DNA of 64,000 nucleotides, taken from NCBI GenBank assembly GCA_026874595.1, contig CM049310.1, forward strand, positions 40,181,558-40,245,557, written 5' to 3'. The notes below the pieces were generated by a model, which searched no databases, was not told the origin of the DNA, and saw nothing but the letters and a program-made list of their open reading frames with translations. Below, in pieces: positions 1 to 11,199 of this stretch; position 1 is the stretch's first letter; every line of letters starts with the position of its first letter. This DNA is from Sipunculus nudus (Eukaryota > Annelida > Sipuncula > Golfingiida > Sipunculidae). Both the position numbers and the translations under genes were made by a program.

Positions 1-169
1 TCCACTGATTTGTGATATTTGATGAAGACTTGAAATTGTTAAACTTATCTAACTTATCTTTATTTTAGGTCTTTGACTCTGTGACCAGGGATCTTTAAAA
101 TGTGTAAATATCCCTTTTGTTATGATTCATGCATGGTGTGTGCATTATCTGACACAAGTCATTGTCTGG

Positions 170-390
170 AGTGTGGTGGCATTGTGGTTAATGTGTTAAA
201 CTTTTGATCACAAGGTTGTGGGTTTGAATCCCGTTAGGACTGCCATCCTCACTCAGACAGCTGGCCAAAATCTTAACCATAAGGGTGAGCCCTCTCCACC
301 AAGGATTAAATGGGTACTGGTCTTGCATCTGCTGCTGGAAAAAATGTAGATGGATAACTCTTATTGTAAAAAAAGAAAAAAAAAAAGGTA
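170..390 (+). mobile_element. tRNA-derived SINE A
   Basis: A tRNA-like head has box A near 186-197 and box B GGTTTGAATCCCG at 221-233. The body AAGGGTGAGCCCTCTC and AAATGGGTACTGGTC leads to an A-rich tail at 368-387. The head is mutated, so it is not a functional tRNA gene. Confidence 0.65.
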
Positions 391-435
391 AAAGATAGAG
401 TTTTTATAGTCTGATATCACCTATGTCAGTCTCAT

Positions 436-724
436 CTGACTTTGCCTTCCTCGTCTTTCGGGCCTGTTCATTCTTGTAGCTTTTCTCGGTTCCCTGGGGA
501 GCATACAACCCAAGCTGCCATATCAGGTGCAAGAGGGTTATTCGTTTTACATTTGCCTACCTCCCATGACCAGTACCCATTCACTCCTTGTTCGAGAGAG
601 CGCACCCTTGTGGTAAAGAATTTGCCTAAGAGTCTTAGCGCAGATGGCGGTCAGAACGGGACGCGAACCCAAGACCCTGCGGTCACAAGTCCAGCGCCCT
701 ATCCATTACGCCACCACGCTCCAC
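436..724 (-). mobile_element. tRNA-derived SINE B (same family, opposite strand)
   Basis: From 724 downward: GTGGCGTAATGGATAGGGCG (box A region), then GGGTTCGCGTCCC (box B), then AAGGGTGCGCTCTCTC and GAATGGGTACTGGTC as in SINE A. The 3' part has TTGTATGCTCCCCAGGGA. The 98-residue plus ORF across it is a by-product. Confidence 0.7.
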
Positions 725-767
725 GCTTGTGTCTATGAAGGCATGTGTTATAGTTTATGCTTCTTAT

Positions 768-835
768 AGGGAGACAAGAAAAGCTACAAGAATGAACCAG
801 CCCAAAACCAGAAGTCAAAGTGTAAAGTAGGATGG
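768..835 (+). mobile_element. SINE 3' tail fragment
   Basis: AGAAAAGCTACAAGAATGAA matches the 3' tail of SINE B in the opposite orientation, giving an inverted pair of tails around SINE B. Confidence 0.5.
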
Positions 836-1156
836 GATGAGATTATTACACAAAGCGATATCCAGCCTTTACCTTAAAATTCAGCAAGTTACTTTTGACC
901 CATATCTTGAATGGGAAAATGTTTGTCATTAGTTTTCACTGACATATGTACTTGGGTTCAAAGCAAAAGGCTGTAAAATTTCTTTGGAAGCTCAGAGTGT
1001 CAATCTCAAAGCATAGATTTGATCATATTGCATCATGAATACTTCATACAAAAGTACAAAGGCATTGAAACAAGGCCTGAGAAAGTGGAATATTTGGTAG
1101 AATGAATTTTATCCTATCAGGATTTCTTGTTTCATAAAGTTTATGTATGTTGATGG

Positions 1157-1224
<68 letters not shown>
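1157..1224. repeat. TA then TG microsatellite
   Basis: About 25 TA units run directly into TG repeats. The minus-strand ORF across it (Thr-His/Ile-Tyr repeats) is an artefact. Confidence 0.95.
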
Positions 1225-1225
<1 letters not shown>

Positions 1226-1859
1226 ATTTGAACACTTAAGATATGCAAATTGTTTCTATAAAAGACAAGAGTTATAAAATATGGAGATATGTTGATATTT
1301 TGCTAATTGTATTGCATGAAAAAAATTGTAAAATTGCTTTAGATTTAGCTAGAGAACATTTATGCTATTTAACTTAAAGGTGAATAAACTTACTGTAAAT
1401 ATTTATTTTGAAATTATTTTTCTATGAATGTAGACATCTTAGCTTCATACATTTAATAGTGAGACAGAAAGATGTTTATATAAGTGAATTAGTTTTAGTT
1501 ATATTACAGTTAGTTCACAAGAACATAGAGATATCTGTATAATACAATATATATGGGCAATTATATTTTGGTAATATGTTATTGTTCAGCAGCTATTAAA
1601 AAGAACAGTATAAAAGACAACTAGTATCAACCTTATCTAAAGTGACAGAAATTTTATGTTGTAAATCAGAAACTTCAGTTTCTTATGAGTGTGCTTTCAT
1701 TAAATATATTTGGCAAATATTTTGTTGTTTTAGTTCACATATTTATTGAGCTTTACATCACAGGAACATATACCTTGTAACTTTATAATTTATTTTTCAA
1801 ATAAATTCTGCTCATGATTATGCAACAGTTCCTTCCTAACAATGACGTTCTTCCTTTGT

Positions 1860-2065
1860 AAAAACAAAATAATACACTCTTCCACATTAAGTATTCCTAT
1901 TGTGTTTCTGCCATTGTATTCCAATTGTGTTTCTGCCATTGTGTTCCAACTGTATTTCTGCCATTGTGTTTCAATTGTATTTCCCCCCACTGTATTTCTT
2001 TTGTATTCATGCAATTCTGTACATTCATGCAATTGTGTACAAGTTGTATTTCTGCCATTAGGCAT
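1860..2065. repeat. Short degenerate tandem repeat, about 26 bp
   Basis: TGTNTTTCTGCCATTG recurs at about 1899, 1925, 1950 and 2046 with slippage variants. ORFs on both strands here are by-products. Confidence 0.8.
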
Positions 2066-2363
2066 GAAATGGCCTTATTTTATATGACTCAAAAACTACC
2101 TTGGACTCAATGATTTGGAAAAGTGCTTTGATAGGATAGAGCAGAACTGCTGCTAAATATAAAGTTATGTTGTTTTTTTTTATAATGCCAGATATGTATC
2201 TACACTATCAATACAAAACTACACAAATTGAGAGGATAAACTATTAACTAATTATATTTTTTGCTAATGATTCTCTTGAAGTGCAAGGGCTGACAATCAT
2301 CAGAATTAGTTTTAATAATTACAGTTTAACCTCAGTACTGATAAAATAATTGTTTATTTATAC

Positions 2364-2804
2364 CACAGGCGCATGAATCCTTATACTCCTTCAGTGTTTG
2401 TTAAAGATAAATCAATGTCAGGATATCAGCCAGTGTTATATATTTTTTTATAAACTGGGTGTTAGAAATGTCAGTTATTACTTGTTGTCATAAGTTGATG
2501 AGGCTATAGGTATGTACTGCATCAGTGAAATGACCACATATTTAAGGATTCATACACAGTCGCTTGAATCCTTATTTTAAAGGGCGTGGAGGTGGAGGAG
2601 CGATGGAGCAACAGGACAAATGCGTGTTTTGGGCACCTCTTTTGTGATACACGCTGTCTCCGCATGAAGGACGGCACGCCCATATATTTATTTAGTGCAC
2701 AGTTTAATCCTTTTTTTCACATCGACATTTAGGGATTCAAGTGACTGTGAATCATATAAGGATGCACAAAATAGGCTTCATATTTAAGGATTCAAGCACT
2801 TGTG
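2364..2804. mobile_element. MITE-like element with nested inverted repeats
   Basis: Ends are CACAGGCGCATGAATCCTTA and, inverted, CACAAGTGCTTGAATCCTTA. The same AAGGATTCA motif recurs inverted at 2543-2575 and 2733-2755. Confidence 0.55.
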
Positions 2805-4190
2805 ATTATACCAGTTTGTTAATGTGGCCATACATATAACCTAATGCACAATGTTTTAATGCCACGCTCAATATCTTAGAGGTACAATAGCATGTCTGAC
2901 ATGAAGAAAAAGTGAATTATATGGCATATTCTGATCTGAAATCGTCATCATAGAGATGCCCGGCATTGATCAAGGTATGCATGCACCGTAGTCGTCCATC
3001 CGTAGCTTGCAATGTTAGTACATGTACGCTGTTAAAACATTGATGCTGCATGATGACTGTACATTGAACAGTAAGTACAATCTTATGATTTAATTAAGGT
3101 GCCTGATAATTGAGATTTTATATTGCTTGTATTTGTATGTTTCATTTTATAAATGATATGCTATAAAAACTGTTTGTATGATATAACATCTTATGTGTAT
3201 TTTATAAAAATACATTAGATGATCTTGTATAACCAAATAAGGAAACTAAAATGTCAATCAAGTTAATATTTCTGGTGAATAAAACTTTGTTTACATGTAC
3301 CGGTATATCTTCTGTTGTATATAACTTTATTCTGAAAGCATGCGCAATGTTTTGGTCAGTTTTACTGGGTATGCGAAGTGAAGTTTTAAATAGATTTTAT
3401 GATATATTTCTGTGAAGTGTCAGTGATATAACAGCGAGTACAGCTAGCAATTGGATGAAGAGCAGACATTTAATTAACGACATGTAGCATTTACTTAATG
3501 ACATGTTTACTTTCATGGCAAAGTAATTCGTTCTATATTTGATATACAGGAAGATAATATGTCACAGGACTATTAGCATTATTAATTAAAAGCCATAAGT
3601 TGAAAGTTATATACAATTTCAGATTTAAAAACTAAAACCACAATTCAAAGTTAAATTTTATAGAATATGCATGCATGAATAACCTCACTGATGACTCGGG
3701 GTGGGGATGTCTAATTCTCGCTTGAGTTTGTTCAAATCTCTTTTGGCCCGCTGTGCTTCTTGGTCCATTTTAATGTCTTTAATTTTGAACATGAGATTTG
3801 CTGTATAATATTTTCTAAACGTGCGTGGAATATGAGACTTTTAGAAATCAGATAATTAAATGATTAGTCTGGAACCCTGGAAAATGGGGGTCCGTAGTTC
3901 GAAGGGACTTGGCGCTCGAAGTGGACTGTTGACAAGCTCCCTCGGCGAATAAATAAGGGGTTAACTACGATTATTAATAATACCAAAAAATAGAGATTTT
4001 GTTAGGACAGAGACGAGTGCCATATCAAGCCCAGGGCAAGAACAGTGACGAATTTCAAACAGAGCCCCGGGCCGGAAAAGAAGTCGTTGGTGTTAGGACT
4101 GCAACAGCGACCACATGGCACCGAAACCTCAGAACCCATCTTTATTTCTCTTCAGCACCGACGCTCGTACGATATGTTGGTTTGCTACTA
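2805..4190. other. AT-rich DNA without a gene
   Basis: No coding or repeat structure found. A GC-richer patch at 3868-3960 (GGGTCCGTAGTTCGAAGGG) and the frame at 3999-4217 show no homology I know. Confidence 0.5.
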
Positions 4191-4192
4191 TG

Positions 4193-4836
4193 CAGTGGCG
4201 GATCCAGAAGGGTATAATTAATTTTCATTTTTTTTTTTTTCAGAAATATTTTTAATTCCCTAACAATTAGAATTACTAAGTTATCTATAGTTTATTACTT
4301 TCTAAGTCACAAGTTGAGAATATCAATGAACAGGTCTGTGATCTTGTCAATTAAGATAGCTTCCAAATGTTACTATACTGAGAGAGGCGGTCCTTTCGTC
4401 ATTGCACTCTGCTAGGTCATAACACTTAGCCCCTAAGTTTGATAACGTAATGCAATGACATTCAAGAGAATAGAAGTTGAGGAACTCAAAATGTCCTCTA
4501 TACATTGTATATTTAAAATGTCTCAATATAGCATGGGGACACCCCCTCCCGTACCCTTCCCCGTGTTCCTGTAATTAACTTTACAAAAAAAACTTGGTTC
4601 TAGATTTTATTCTTATGGGTGAAATAAAAAAAAAACTCCAAATATTTCTAATTCTCATGGCCTGAAAATATATAACGTAGTATTAATAATAATTATATAT
4701 ACATATTTATAATGTATATACACACAAAACAAAAATGTATGCACAATTTAAGAACTTAAATATTCTTAATTCCCATCAACCGTGAACCAACCCAGTATAA
4801 GCGCCCCCTGTTCTCGAATTTCTGCATCCGCCACTG
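4193..4836. mobile_element. MITE with CAGTGGCGGAT termini
   Basis: The left end CAGTGGCGGATCCAGAA and the right end, inverted, CAGTGGCGGATGCAGAA are a common hAT/MITE terminus in animals. I could not find a matching 8-bp target duplication. Interior AT-rich without ORF. Confidence 0.6.
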
Positions 4837-5039
4837 TTGTGTTAATCCGGCACTGATTAAATATAAATGGGGATTTTACGGTCAATAACTGAAAAAAAAA
4901 TCAGCTGGTTAATGAAAGAAATGTTTATATTGATTATGGACATCGGTTTGGTAATCGATTATTAAAGCAAGTGGCCCATTGGCCATGACGTTCAGCTGAA
5001 TTCGAGGAACCTTGAACAATGTGTAACATGACACCAAGA

Positions 5040-6000
5040 GTGCTCAAAATCATGGATTTCGCCAATACACCTTAGATATAGGTTACAGTGACCTTATTTT
5101 ACATCCAGCTGCTAACATTTGTGCCCATCTGACTAACTGTGTTTTTTTCATAAAGCTTGCAGGTTATAGGTCACATGCAGTGACATTGTTTTTTTAGGTT
5201 TCCAAGAAATTTTTACAGGAACCTGAATCTTAATCAAATTAAAAGTTTCTTGGCCCAACTGTAACCCACCATGCAAATCTGCCCTATATGGTACTCATAT
5301 CATGTTCATTCACATATTTTCCAGAATTTAGGTCACTATGACTTAATTTCAGGTTTCCGAGGAGATATGCCTAGGACCTTCCTTGAAGTACAGTTAGAAG
5401 ATTCTAGTTTTAACGGTTACAGTTTGTCCTTTATTAACAGCCAGACCACTTCATTTGAAGGTCTCAAAATAGAGAAAAAAATGCGTAAAAAATAAAAAAA
5501 AAGTACAGGTGGTACCGCTATTCTGCAGGTACTTATGAATCACTTCATGTGGCTTAAAATGTTTTTGACCAGTAATATAGGTCACCTAATTTCAGGTTTC
5601 CATGGAGATTGCCCAAGATGTTTTGGGTGATAGCACGCTAAATATATGTCCCCATGACCTAATTTCAGGCTTTCATGGAGAATACCAAAGACTTCCCTGT
5701 AGTTTTTATTGGAACATTCTAGGGCTAACAGATACAATTTGTGCCCATCTGATTTTCAGGGTGCTAAAATCCATGTTTTTGGCCCATATTTCACAGAATA
5801 TAGGTCACCATGCCTAATTTAAGGTTTCCTTGCAGATTTATCCATGACCTGTGCGAATGTCATGTACGAAGATTCTAGTCCTAGCAGATACAATTTGTGC
5901 CCAGTCTGACTGGGTGCTCAAAATCATGTTTTCAGCCTGTATTTCACAAAATATAGGTCACCGTGACCTAATTTCAAGTTTTTGATTTGCCTGAATGTAC
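5040..6000. repeat. Modular repeat related to 20700-21893
   Basis: Recurring ATAGGTCACCATGACCTAAT, TTCAGGTTTCC and CAATTTGTGCCCATCTGA phrases at roughly 150-250 bp intervals, without a clear terminal hairpin. ORFs in it are by-products. Confidence 0.6.
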
Positions 6001-6324
6001 AGTGAGAAATTTCTAGGTTACTAGAGTTACTACTCATCGAGCGAGTTTAACATGAACTCCACACTAACACAAATTAAATAAAGATACTATTTTATACTTA
6101 GAAATAACTTGTGCTGTAAATCCTTGTTGTGCCTGAATCAAGTTATTTGGATGCACTGCTTCCATCAAAGTCATAAGCTGATGATTCTTTCTAAATAAAT
6201 TCCAGGTTTCATTTTGAAATTATAATCTGACACAATGAGGTTTCATTGTATATCATGCATTCAAACTTAAACAGACAACATCGAACTAATATTCGGTAAA
6301 TTTATTTTCCACTCCTTTTACCAG

Positions 6325-6483
6325 TCTCACCGACCCAGGCTCACCATAACCAGAGAAGAAGAAAAGTAGGGTCAGTGAGAAGAAGAGTAAGAGGAGAAGA
6401 AAGAGAAGAAACACAAAAAGCATAAAAACAAACATAAGAGTTAAAGAAGCACAAGAAAACTAAGGAGAAGTGGCAAGACTAGT
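6325..6483 (+). pseudogene. Lys/His-rich coding-like fragment
   Basis: After an acceptor-like tract (TCCTTTTACCAG) a purine-rich stretch reads in shifting frames KKSKRRRKR, KHKKHKNKHK and KKHKKTKEKWQD then stop. Lys/His tails like this end several splicing-related proteins. The frame is broken at least twice, suggesting a decayed exon or retrocopy. Confidence 0.25.
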
Positions 6484-6805
6484 TCATATATATGTATTTT
6501 AGCTGCACTCAGTTCACAAATCTGTGTATACAGACGCCTGGTTGAGAGAGGGGAACCTTTGATTGAAAAAATGTGTAAACTGAAAAGAATTATGTGGATA
6601 ACCAAAAAGGCTATTTATATACCTTAAAATTTAGGAGAGAGTTGTGAAATCTGTTTAAACCTTGCCATGCAATTTTTGATTCCATACGTGCCTTCATGTA
6701 AGTCTACCTTAATGATTACTGTTCATTTTTCTTTACTTTACTTGGTACTGCTTACTTTGATTCTTAATTATGAAGCCCTCTGGTTCTGGAAGTTCATCCC
6801 TCAAG

Positions 6806-7262
6806 CCCAGCGTACACGTTACGAAGTATAGATACGAAGCAGGATGCAACAAAAAATCCTGAGAAAACGTGTATTTTGAACTACGATACAAGTCATACGA
6901 TCACGGCTTCGTATCGTACCGTATTGTATTGAGTGTGCTCGAAATTTTGTATCGTAACTGGTTTCCTTTCGTATCGTATCCGAATTTCATAACGTGCACG
7001 CTGGACATAAGTGGTTTAGTTTCTTTCCCTGTCGTAGCCTTCTTTTTTGCGCCAAAAGCCACTTTTCCACGATTTATAGAAACCAACGGTTTCTTTGGCA
7101 GACATATGTTGTTTATCAGTATATGATATAATTATCCCATCCCCGTTTGCATGAAATTCCTGTAATGTACGGGAAAATCCGATACGAATCTCAGGTATAT
7201 AAGATACGACATTCCGATAATTATGAATTCGTATCGTTTCCAAATTTCGTAACGTGTACACA
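6806..7262. mobile_element. MITE-like nested palindrome with GTATCG motifs
   Basis: CCAGCGTACACGTTACGAA at 6807 is inverted at 6986-7004 and again, as TTTCGTAACGTGTACAC, at 7246-7262. TACGAT and CGTATC motifs fill the arms. Overlapping ORFs here are by-products of the palindrome. Confidence 0.55.
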
Positions 7263-7299
7263 GTCCGAGGGGGTACTTCTCTCTCCACGGACAATAAAT

Positions 7300-8900
7300 A
7301 GGTTTAGCACCGGGAAGCTAAGGTCAAAGGTGTTTGGGCGGTGGGAGGAGCGCCTTCTGGTGCTTGGAAAGAAAGAAGTTGTCCTTTATAGGCTTCACAC
7401 AGAGTCTGATGATCCAGTTCTGCATCTAGACAATTAACTGTTAGTGTCGTTGGTTTGGGATTTGGGTGATGACCTTAAGAGATTTTTACCACTGGAAAGG
7501 ACATTACTATATATATTATCGATTTACAATATTTTAACGTCTATGGGCATTACTTCACAAAGATTTTGATCAATATTGTACATGAGGACTGTTTTCTCAG
7601 AGGATTTATATTATTTTGCATCCATAATCCCATTTACCCATTTAACTGCTCGCACCCGAGGGACCCACAATTATGGTTTCGAGGATGTTCAAACCTTTAT
7701 TCGGCGAAATAACCTTGAAAAATTTCTAAAAAGCTTAATTATTTCCTTTCTCGCATCCTCTTTTAAGGTCTTTCAGCAGGGCCAAAATATTTAAAAGGCA
7801 ACATTAGACCAAGTGAAATTCCAGGAGGACGGATTACTAGCTGCGCCCCTGCTTTTTTTATAGCATCCCAGATACATTCTTCACTCATGTTATCAGCCAT
7901 AATATACGCCAAAGACCATCTGTACAGATGTGACGTGACTTTTATTGGAAAAACGTATGAAATTTGATGCAAAAGGAAGTTAAAATGTACAAAAATACTT
8001 TTCATGGCACACTTGATGTGCCAGTCATTTACAAGCAATATATACAAAACATGCCCAACCTCTAAAAGAACTCTTTGTTTCTTTTGTTTAGCTATGTCCT
8101 TACAGGGGTCTGGAGGAGTTGCGATTCAAGCGATGTTCTGTCACGCAGAAGATATCAAGAGCCTCCTCGCCCTTTCCCTGCCAAACTCCAATGCACATTC
8201 CCAAACTGGTTGTTATGGTCACACCTTGGAGTCGAAATCATCTTTCATGGAGGACTTGTCCATCTGCTTGAACTACTTTGCGATTTGGCTTCGAGAAACC
8301 GATCGGTATACTTAACACTACAGCTGCGATTACATGAATTGTCTAGTCTCACGCAGGTAATTATATACATACATGTGCCCGTGACGTCATACAGATATTA
8401 GCCAATCAGATAACACAAAGAATTCCTTGTCGATCGTGTTACAGGTTTATTTTCCTGCCCGACCGGGATACGCAGGTTTACCAAGGCACCGTACTGGCCT
8501 TGTCTTGGGCAACTGGCCGCCTGCTTGACCTTTTCAGTCAGTGATAAAACTTCTACACTGAAGGCAACCCTTTAATACCTTGCCCACGTGCACATTTTGA
8601 TCCTGGATATAAATCTCCCCAAATGTTCAAACTTTGGCATATTACGTCAGCATTTCTTCCATGACCTTCCACTTGGTCCTGCAGATGAGATGGACGGGAT
8701 TTGCAGAGGAAAATACCATGCTTTCTATAAATTTCTCATCCATTTCCATGGAAGGTATCACACCGAAAGGAAGCTTCCCTGTCAACTAAAAAAACTCTCA
8801 ATGAAAAGCCTAATTTTGATAAACTTTACATGGAGTGTACAAGTAGGGTCAGTTATTGTAACTAATACTGGGCATTCTCCATTGCTCAGATGGTGGTGTT
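7300..8900. other. Unassigned DNA with several short plus ORFs
   Basis: Frames at 8004-8401 and 8588-8914 are somewhat protein-like, but lack a shared frame or flanking splice pattern I can use. Could hide exons of an unrecognised gene. Confidence 0.3.
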
Positions 8901-8914
8901 TGGTTGTGTCTTGA

Positions 8915-9050
8915 GGTAGAGGAAATCAGAGAATGAGGAGAAACCACCAACCCAGGATAGGCCACTACAAATAACTCTCATAGGCATGCCTGGGTTCGAA
9001 CCCAGGTCGCCAGTGGAGAGAGCTGAACGTTTTACCCCACAACAAACTCT
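8915..9050 (-). mobile_element. tRNA-derived SINE C
   Basis: Minus strand shows TGGGGTAAAACGTTCAGCTC (box A-like) and GGGTTCGAACCC (box B), followed by a SINE-like body. A different family from A and B. Confidence 0.55.
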
Positions 9051-9636
9051 AGAAAAAAAGATGATTGCGTTGTTCATATGTCCAGAAATAACAAATATAC
9101 ATCATTTATGATTTCAAGTGATTTATTCATAATTTTCTCTTCACTTTTCACCCTGATCTCAAATGTATATGGACCCATGCTGGTCGAGTACAGTACAGTA
9201 CTTACATAACTTACTAGGCAGGATAATAAAATGTGGGTATGGGAAATTAAGAAAAGACACAAGTGACACTATGTTTCCATCCTTTGTAACAAAGTCAGGA
9301 GAGGGCCTCAAATCAGATAAAAGAAATCAATTGGTGTTTTTCTTCATTAAAGAGATAAACTGGTGTTCTTCTTGATCCACACAAATTAAGTTTCTTTTCT
9401 TATTAATCAATTTCATCTTTTAACATGTGCCTCTCTGATGCTTTGTTTCTTTTCTCAGAGCCCCTTTTGCACTTAAATTTTTACAGTACTTTTAAATGAG
9501 TGTTTATCCTGTAAGAAGATATACAGAAGTGTCCTGTCAACTGATGTGTCCCTGAGCTTGTATCACTGCATCCACGACCATCATGACCCTTAGATCACAG
9601 GAGTTGTCTCTGACTGCTTAAGATTAAATGACACAG

Positions 9637-9894
9637 CTACATCACATGACCAAGGTCTCCAGAAGATGTCACACCACTGATGAGATCCTGTGCCATCCAG
9701 TCAGTTTTATTTTCTTGTATCATCAACCCTTTACTGGTCTTGGACTGGTTTCCTGATTTTAGGCCATGCAACTTCCACACAAATTTTGCTTTTGGACCTT
9801 GTGTAACATGATCAACCTCATGATGACGATAACCTGAACTGCTGGGGCCTGGTGAAGGTTCTGCTTGTACCTGAACAATCACAGTACGCGGACC
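9637..9894 (-). CDS. Unrecognised candidate terminal exon
   Basis: An acceptor-like tract (CTGCTTTCAG, 9904-9895) opens an 85-codon frame ending TAG at 9637. It begins GPRTVIVQVQAEPSPGPSSS and is followed by VDHVTQGPKAKFVWKLHG. Composition is protein-like and the stretch is not part of a visible repeat. No upstream exon is found before the RBM45 3' end, so it may belong to a gene with small exons, an RBM45 3' UTR, or nothing. AATAAA lies about 500 nt downstream on the minus strand, near 9121-9127. Confidence 0.25.
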   Translation of the reverse strand, partial: GPRTVIVQVQAEPSPGPSSSGYRHHEVDHVTQGPKAKFVWKLHGLKSGNQSKTSKGLMIQENKTDWMAQDLISGVTSSGDLGHVM

Positions 9895-10149
9895 CTGAAA
9901 GCAGAGGTCAAATTTAAAATTCACACAATTATTACACATTTCAACAGATACAGGCCACAACAGTTCTATTCTGCCTGATCTGGTTAAACATACGATAAGA
10001 TGTGGCACATTCTTAGCTTTACATTATCATAGAATGTATATATGACAACAAATAAAATTATGGTTACACTAACATACAAATGCACAAAAAAATGCCCTGT
10101 TAGTGTTCCAAGGATTTTTCAGAGGTTCCTAGTCCTACGAGGATACACC

Positions 10150-11190
10150 TACAGTTGAGTCAGGCATTCTCTGACCTGGGAAGGTACATCTACAGTTGGG
10201 TCAGGCGTTCTCTGTCCAGGCAGGATACACCTACAGTTGGGTCAGGCGTTCTCTGTCCTGGCAGGATACACCTACAGTTGGGTCAGGCGTTCTCGGTCAT
10301 GGGGGGGGGGATACACCTACAGTTGGATCAGGAGTTCTCTGTCCAGGGAGGATACACCTACAGTTGGTTCTGCAGTTGGGTCAGGGGTTCTTTGTCCTGG
10401 TAGGATACACCTACAGTTAGGTCAGGAGTTCTCTGTCCTGGGAGGTAACACCTACAGCTGGGTCAGGAATTCTGTCCTGGGAGGATACACCTACATTTGG
10501 GTCAGAAGTTCTCTGTCCTGGGAGGTAACACCTACAGCTGGGTCAGGAATTCTGTCCTGGGAGGATACACCTACAGTTGGGTCAGGCATTCTCTGTCCTG
10601 TGAGGATGTAGTAGGGTCAGGCATTCTCTGTCCTGGGAGGATACAGCTACTATTTGGTCAGGCGTTCTGTCCTGTGAGGATACACCTACAGTAAGGTCGA
10701 GAGTTCTCTGTCCTGGGAGGATACACCTTCAGTTGGGTCAGGAGTTCTCTGTCCTGGGAGGATACACCTACAGTTGGGTCAGGTGTTCTCTGTCATGGGA
10801 GGATATCCCTTCATTTGGATCAGGTGTTCTCTGTCCTGGGAGGATACATCTACAGTTTGGTCAGGAGTTCTCTGTCCAAGGAGGCATTCTTTATCTTGGG
10901 AGGATACACCGTATTCTCTGTCCTTGGAGGTTTTATGTGGGCCAGGCGTTCTCTTTCATGGGAGGATACACCTTCAGTTGGATCAAGAGTTCTCTGTCCT
11001 GGGAGGATACACCTACAGTTGGGTAAGGAGTACTCTGTCCTGGGAGGACACACCTTCAGTTGAGTTGGGCATTCTCTGTACTGGGAAAATACACCTGCAG
11101 TTGGGTCAGAAGTTCTCTGTCCTAGGAGGATACACCTAAAGTTAGGTCAGGAATTCTCTATTCTGGGAGGATACAGCTACAGGTGGGTCA
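10150..11190. repeat. About 41-bp minisatellite, roughly 25 units
   Basis: The consensus unit reads GGTCAGGCGTTCTCTGTCCT, then GGGAGGATACACCTACAGTTG. Units vary by point changes and small losses. Because 41 is not a multiple of 3, three overlapping plus frames are partly open and encode repeating peptides such as LSWEDTPTVGSG. I regard these as by-products. Confidence 0.9.
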
Positions 11191-11199
11191 GTTGAGTCC

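Larger units (their letters stand above)
830..2360. other. AT-rich DNA without a gene
   Basis: Apart from the microsatellite and 26-bp repeat already listed, only AT-rich unique-looking sequence with no splice-flanked frame. Confidence 0.6.

Noticed and set aside
170..233. Possible tRNA gene, also at 640-724 and 8985-9040
   Set aside because: Box B is present but the cloverleaf does not close and SINE-type bodies follow; SINE heads fit better.
1044..1235. Ile-Tyr repeat ORF, and the similar ones at 33683-34006
   Set aside because: Translations of TA microsatellites.
10155..11139. Repetitive ORFs (VRRSLSW, GGYTYSW type peptides)
   Set aside because: Produced by a 41-bp minisatellite in three frames, with no start context, splice sites or conservation.
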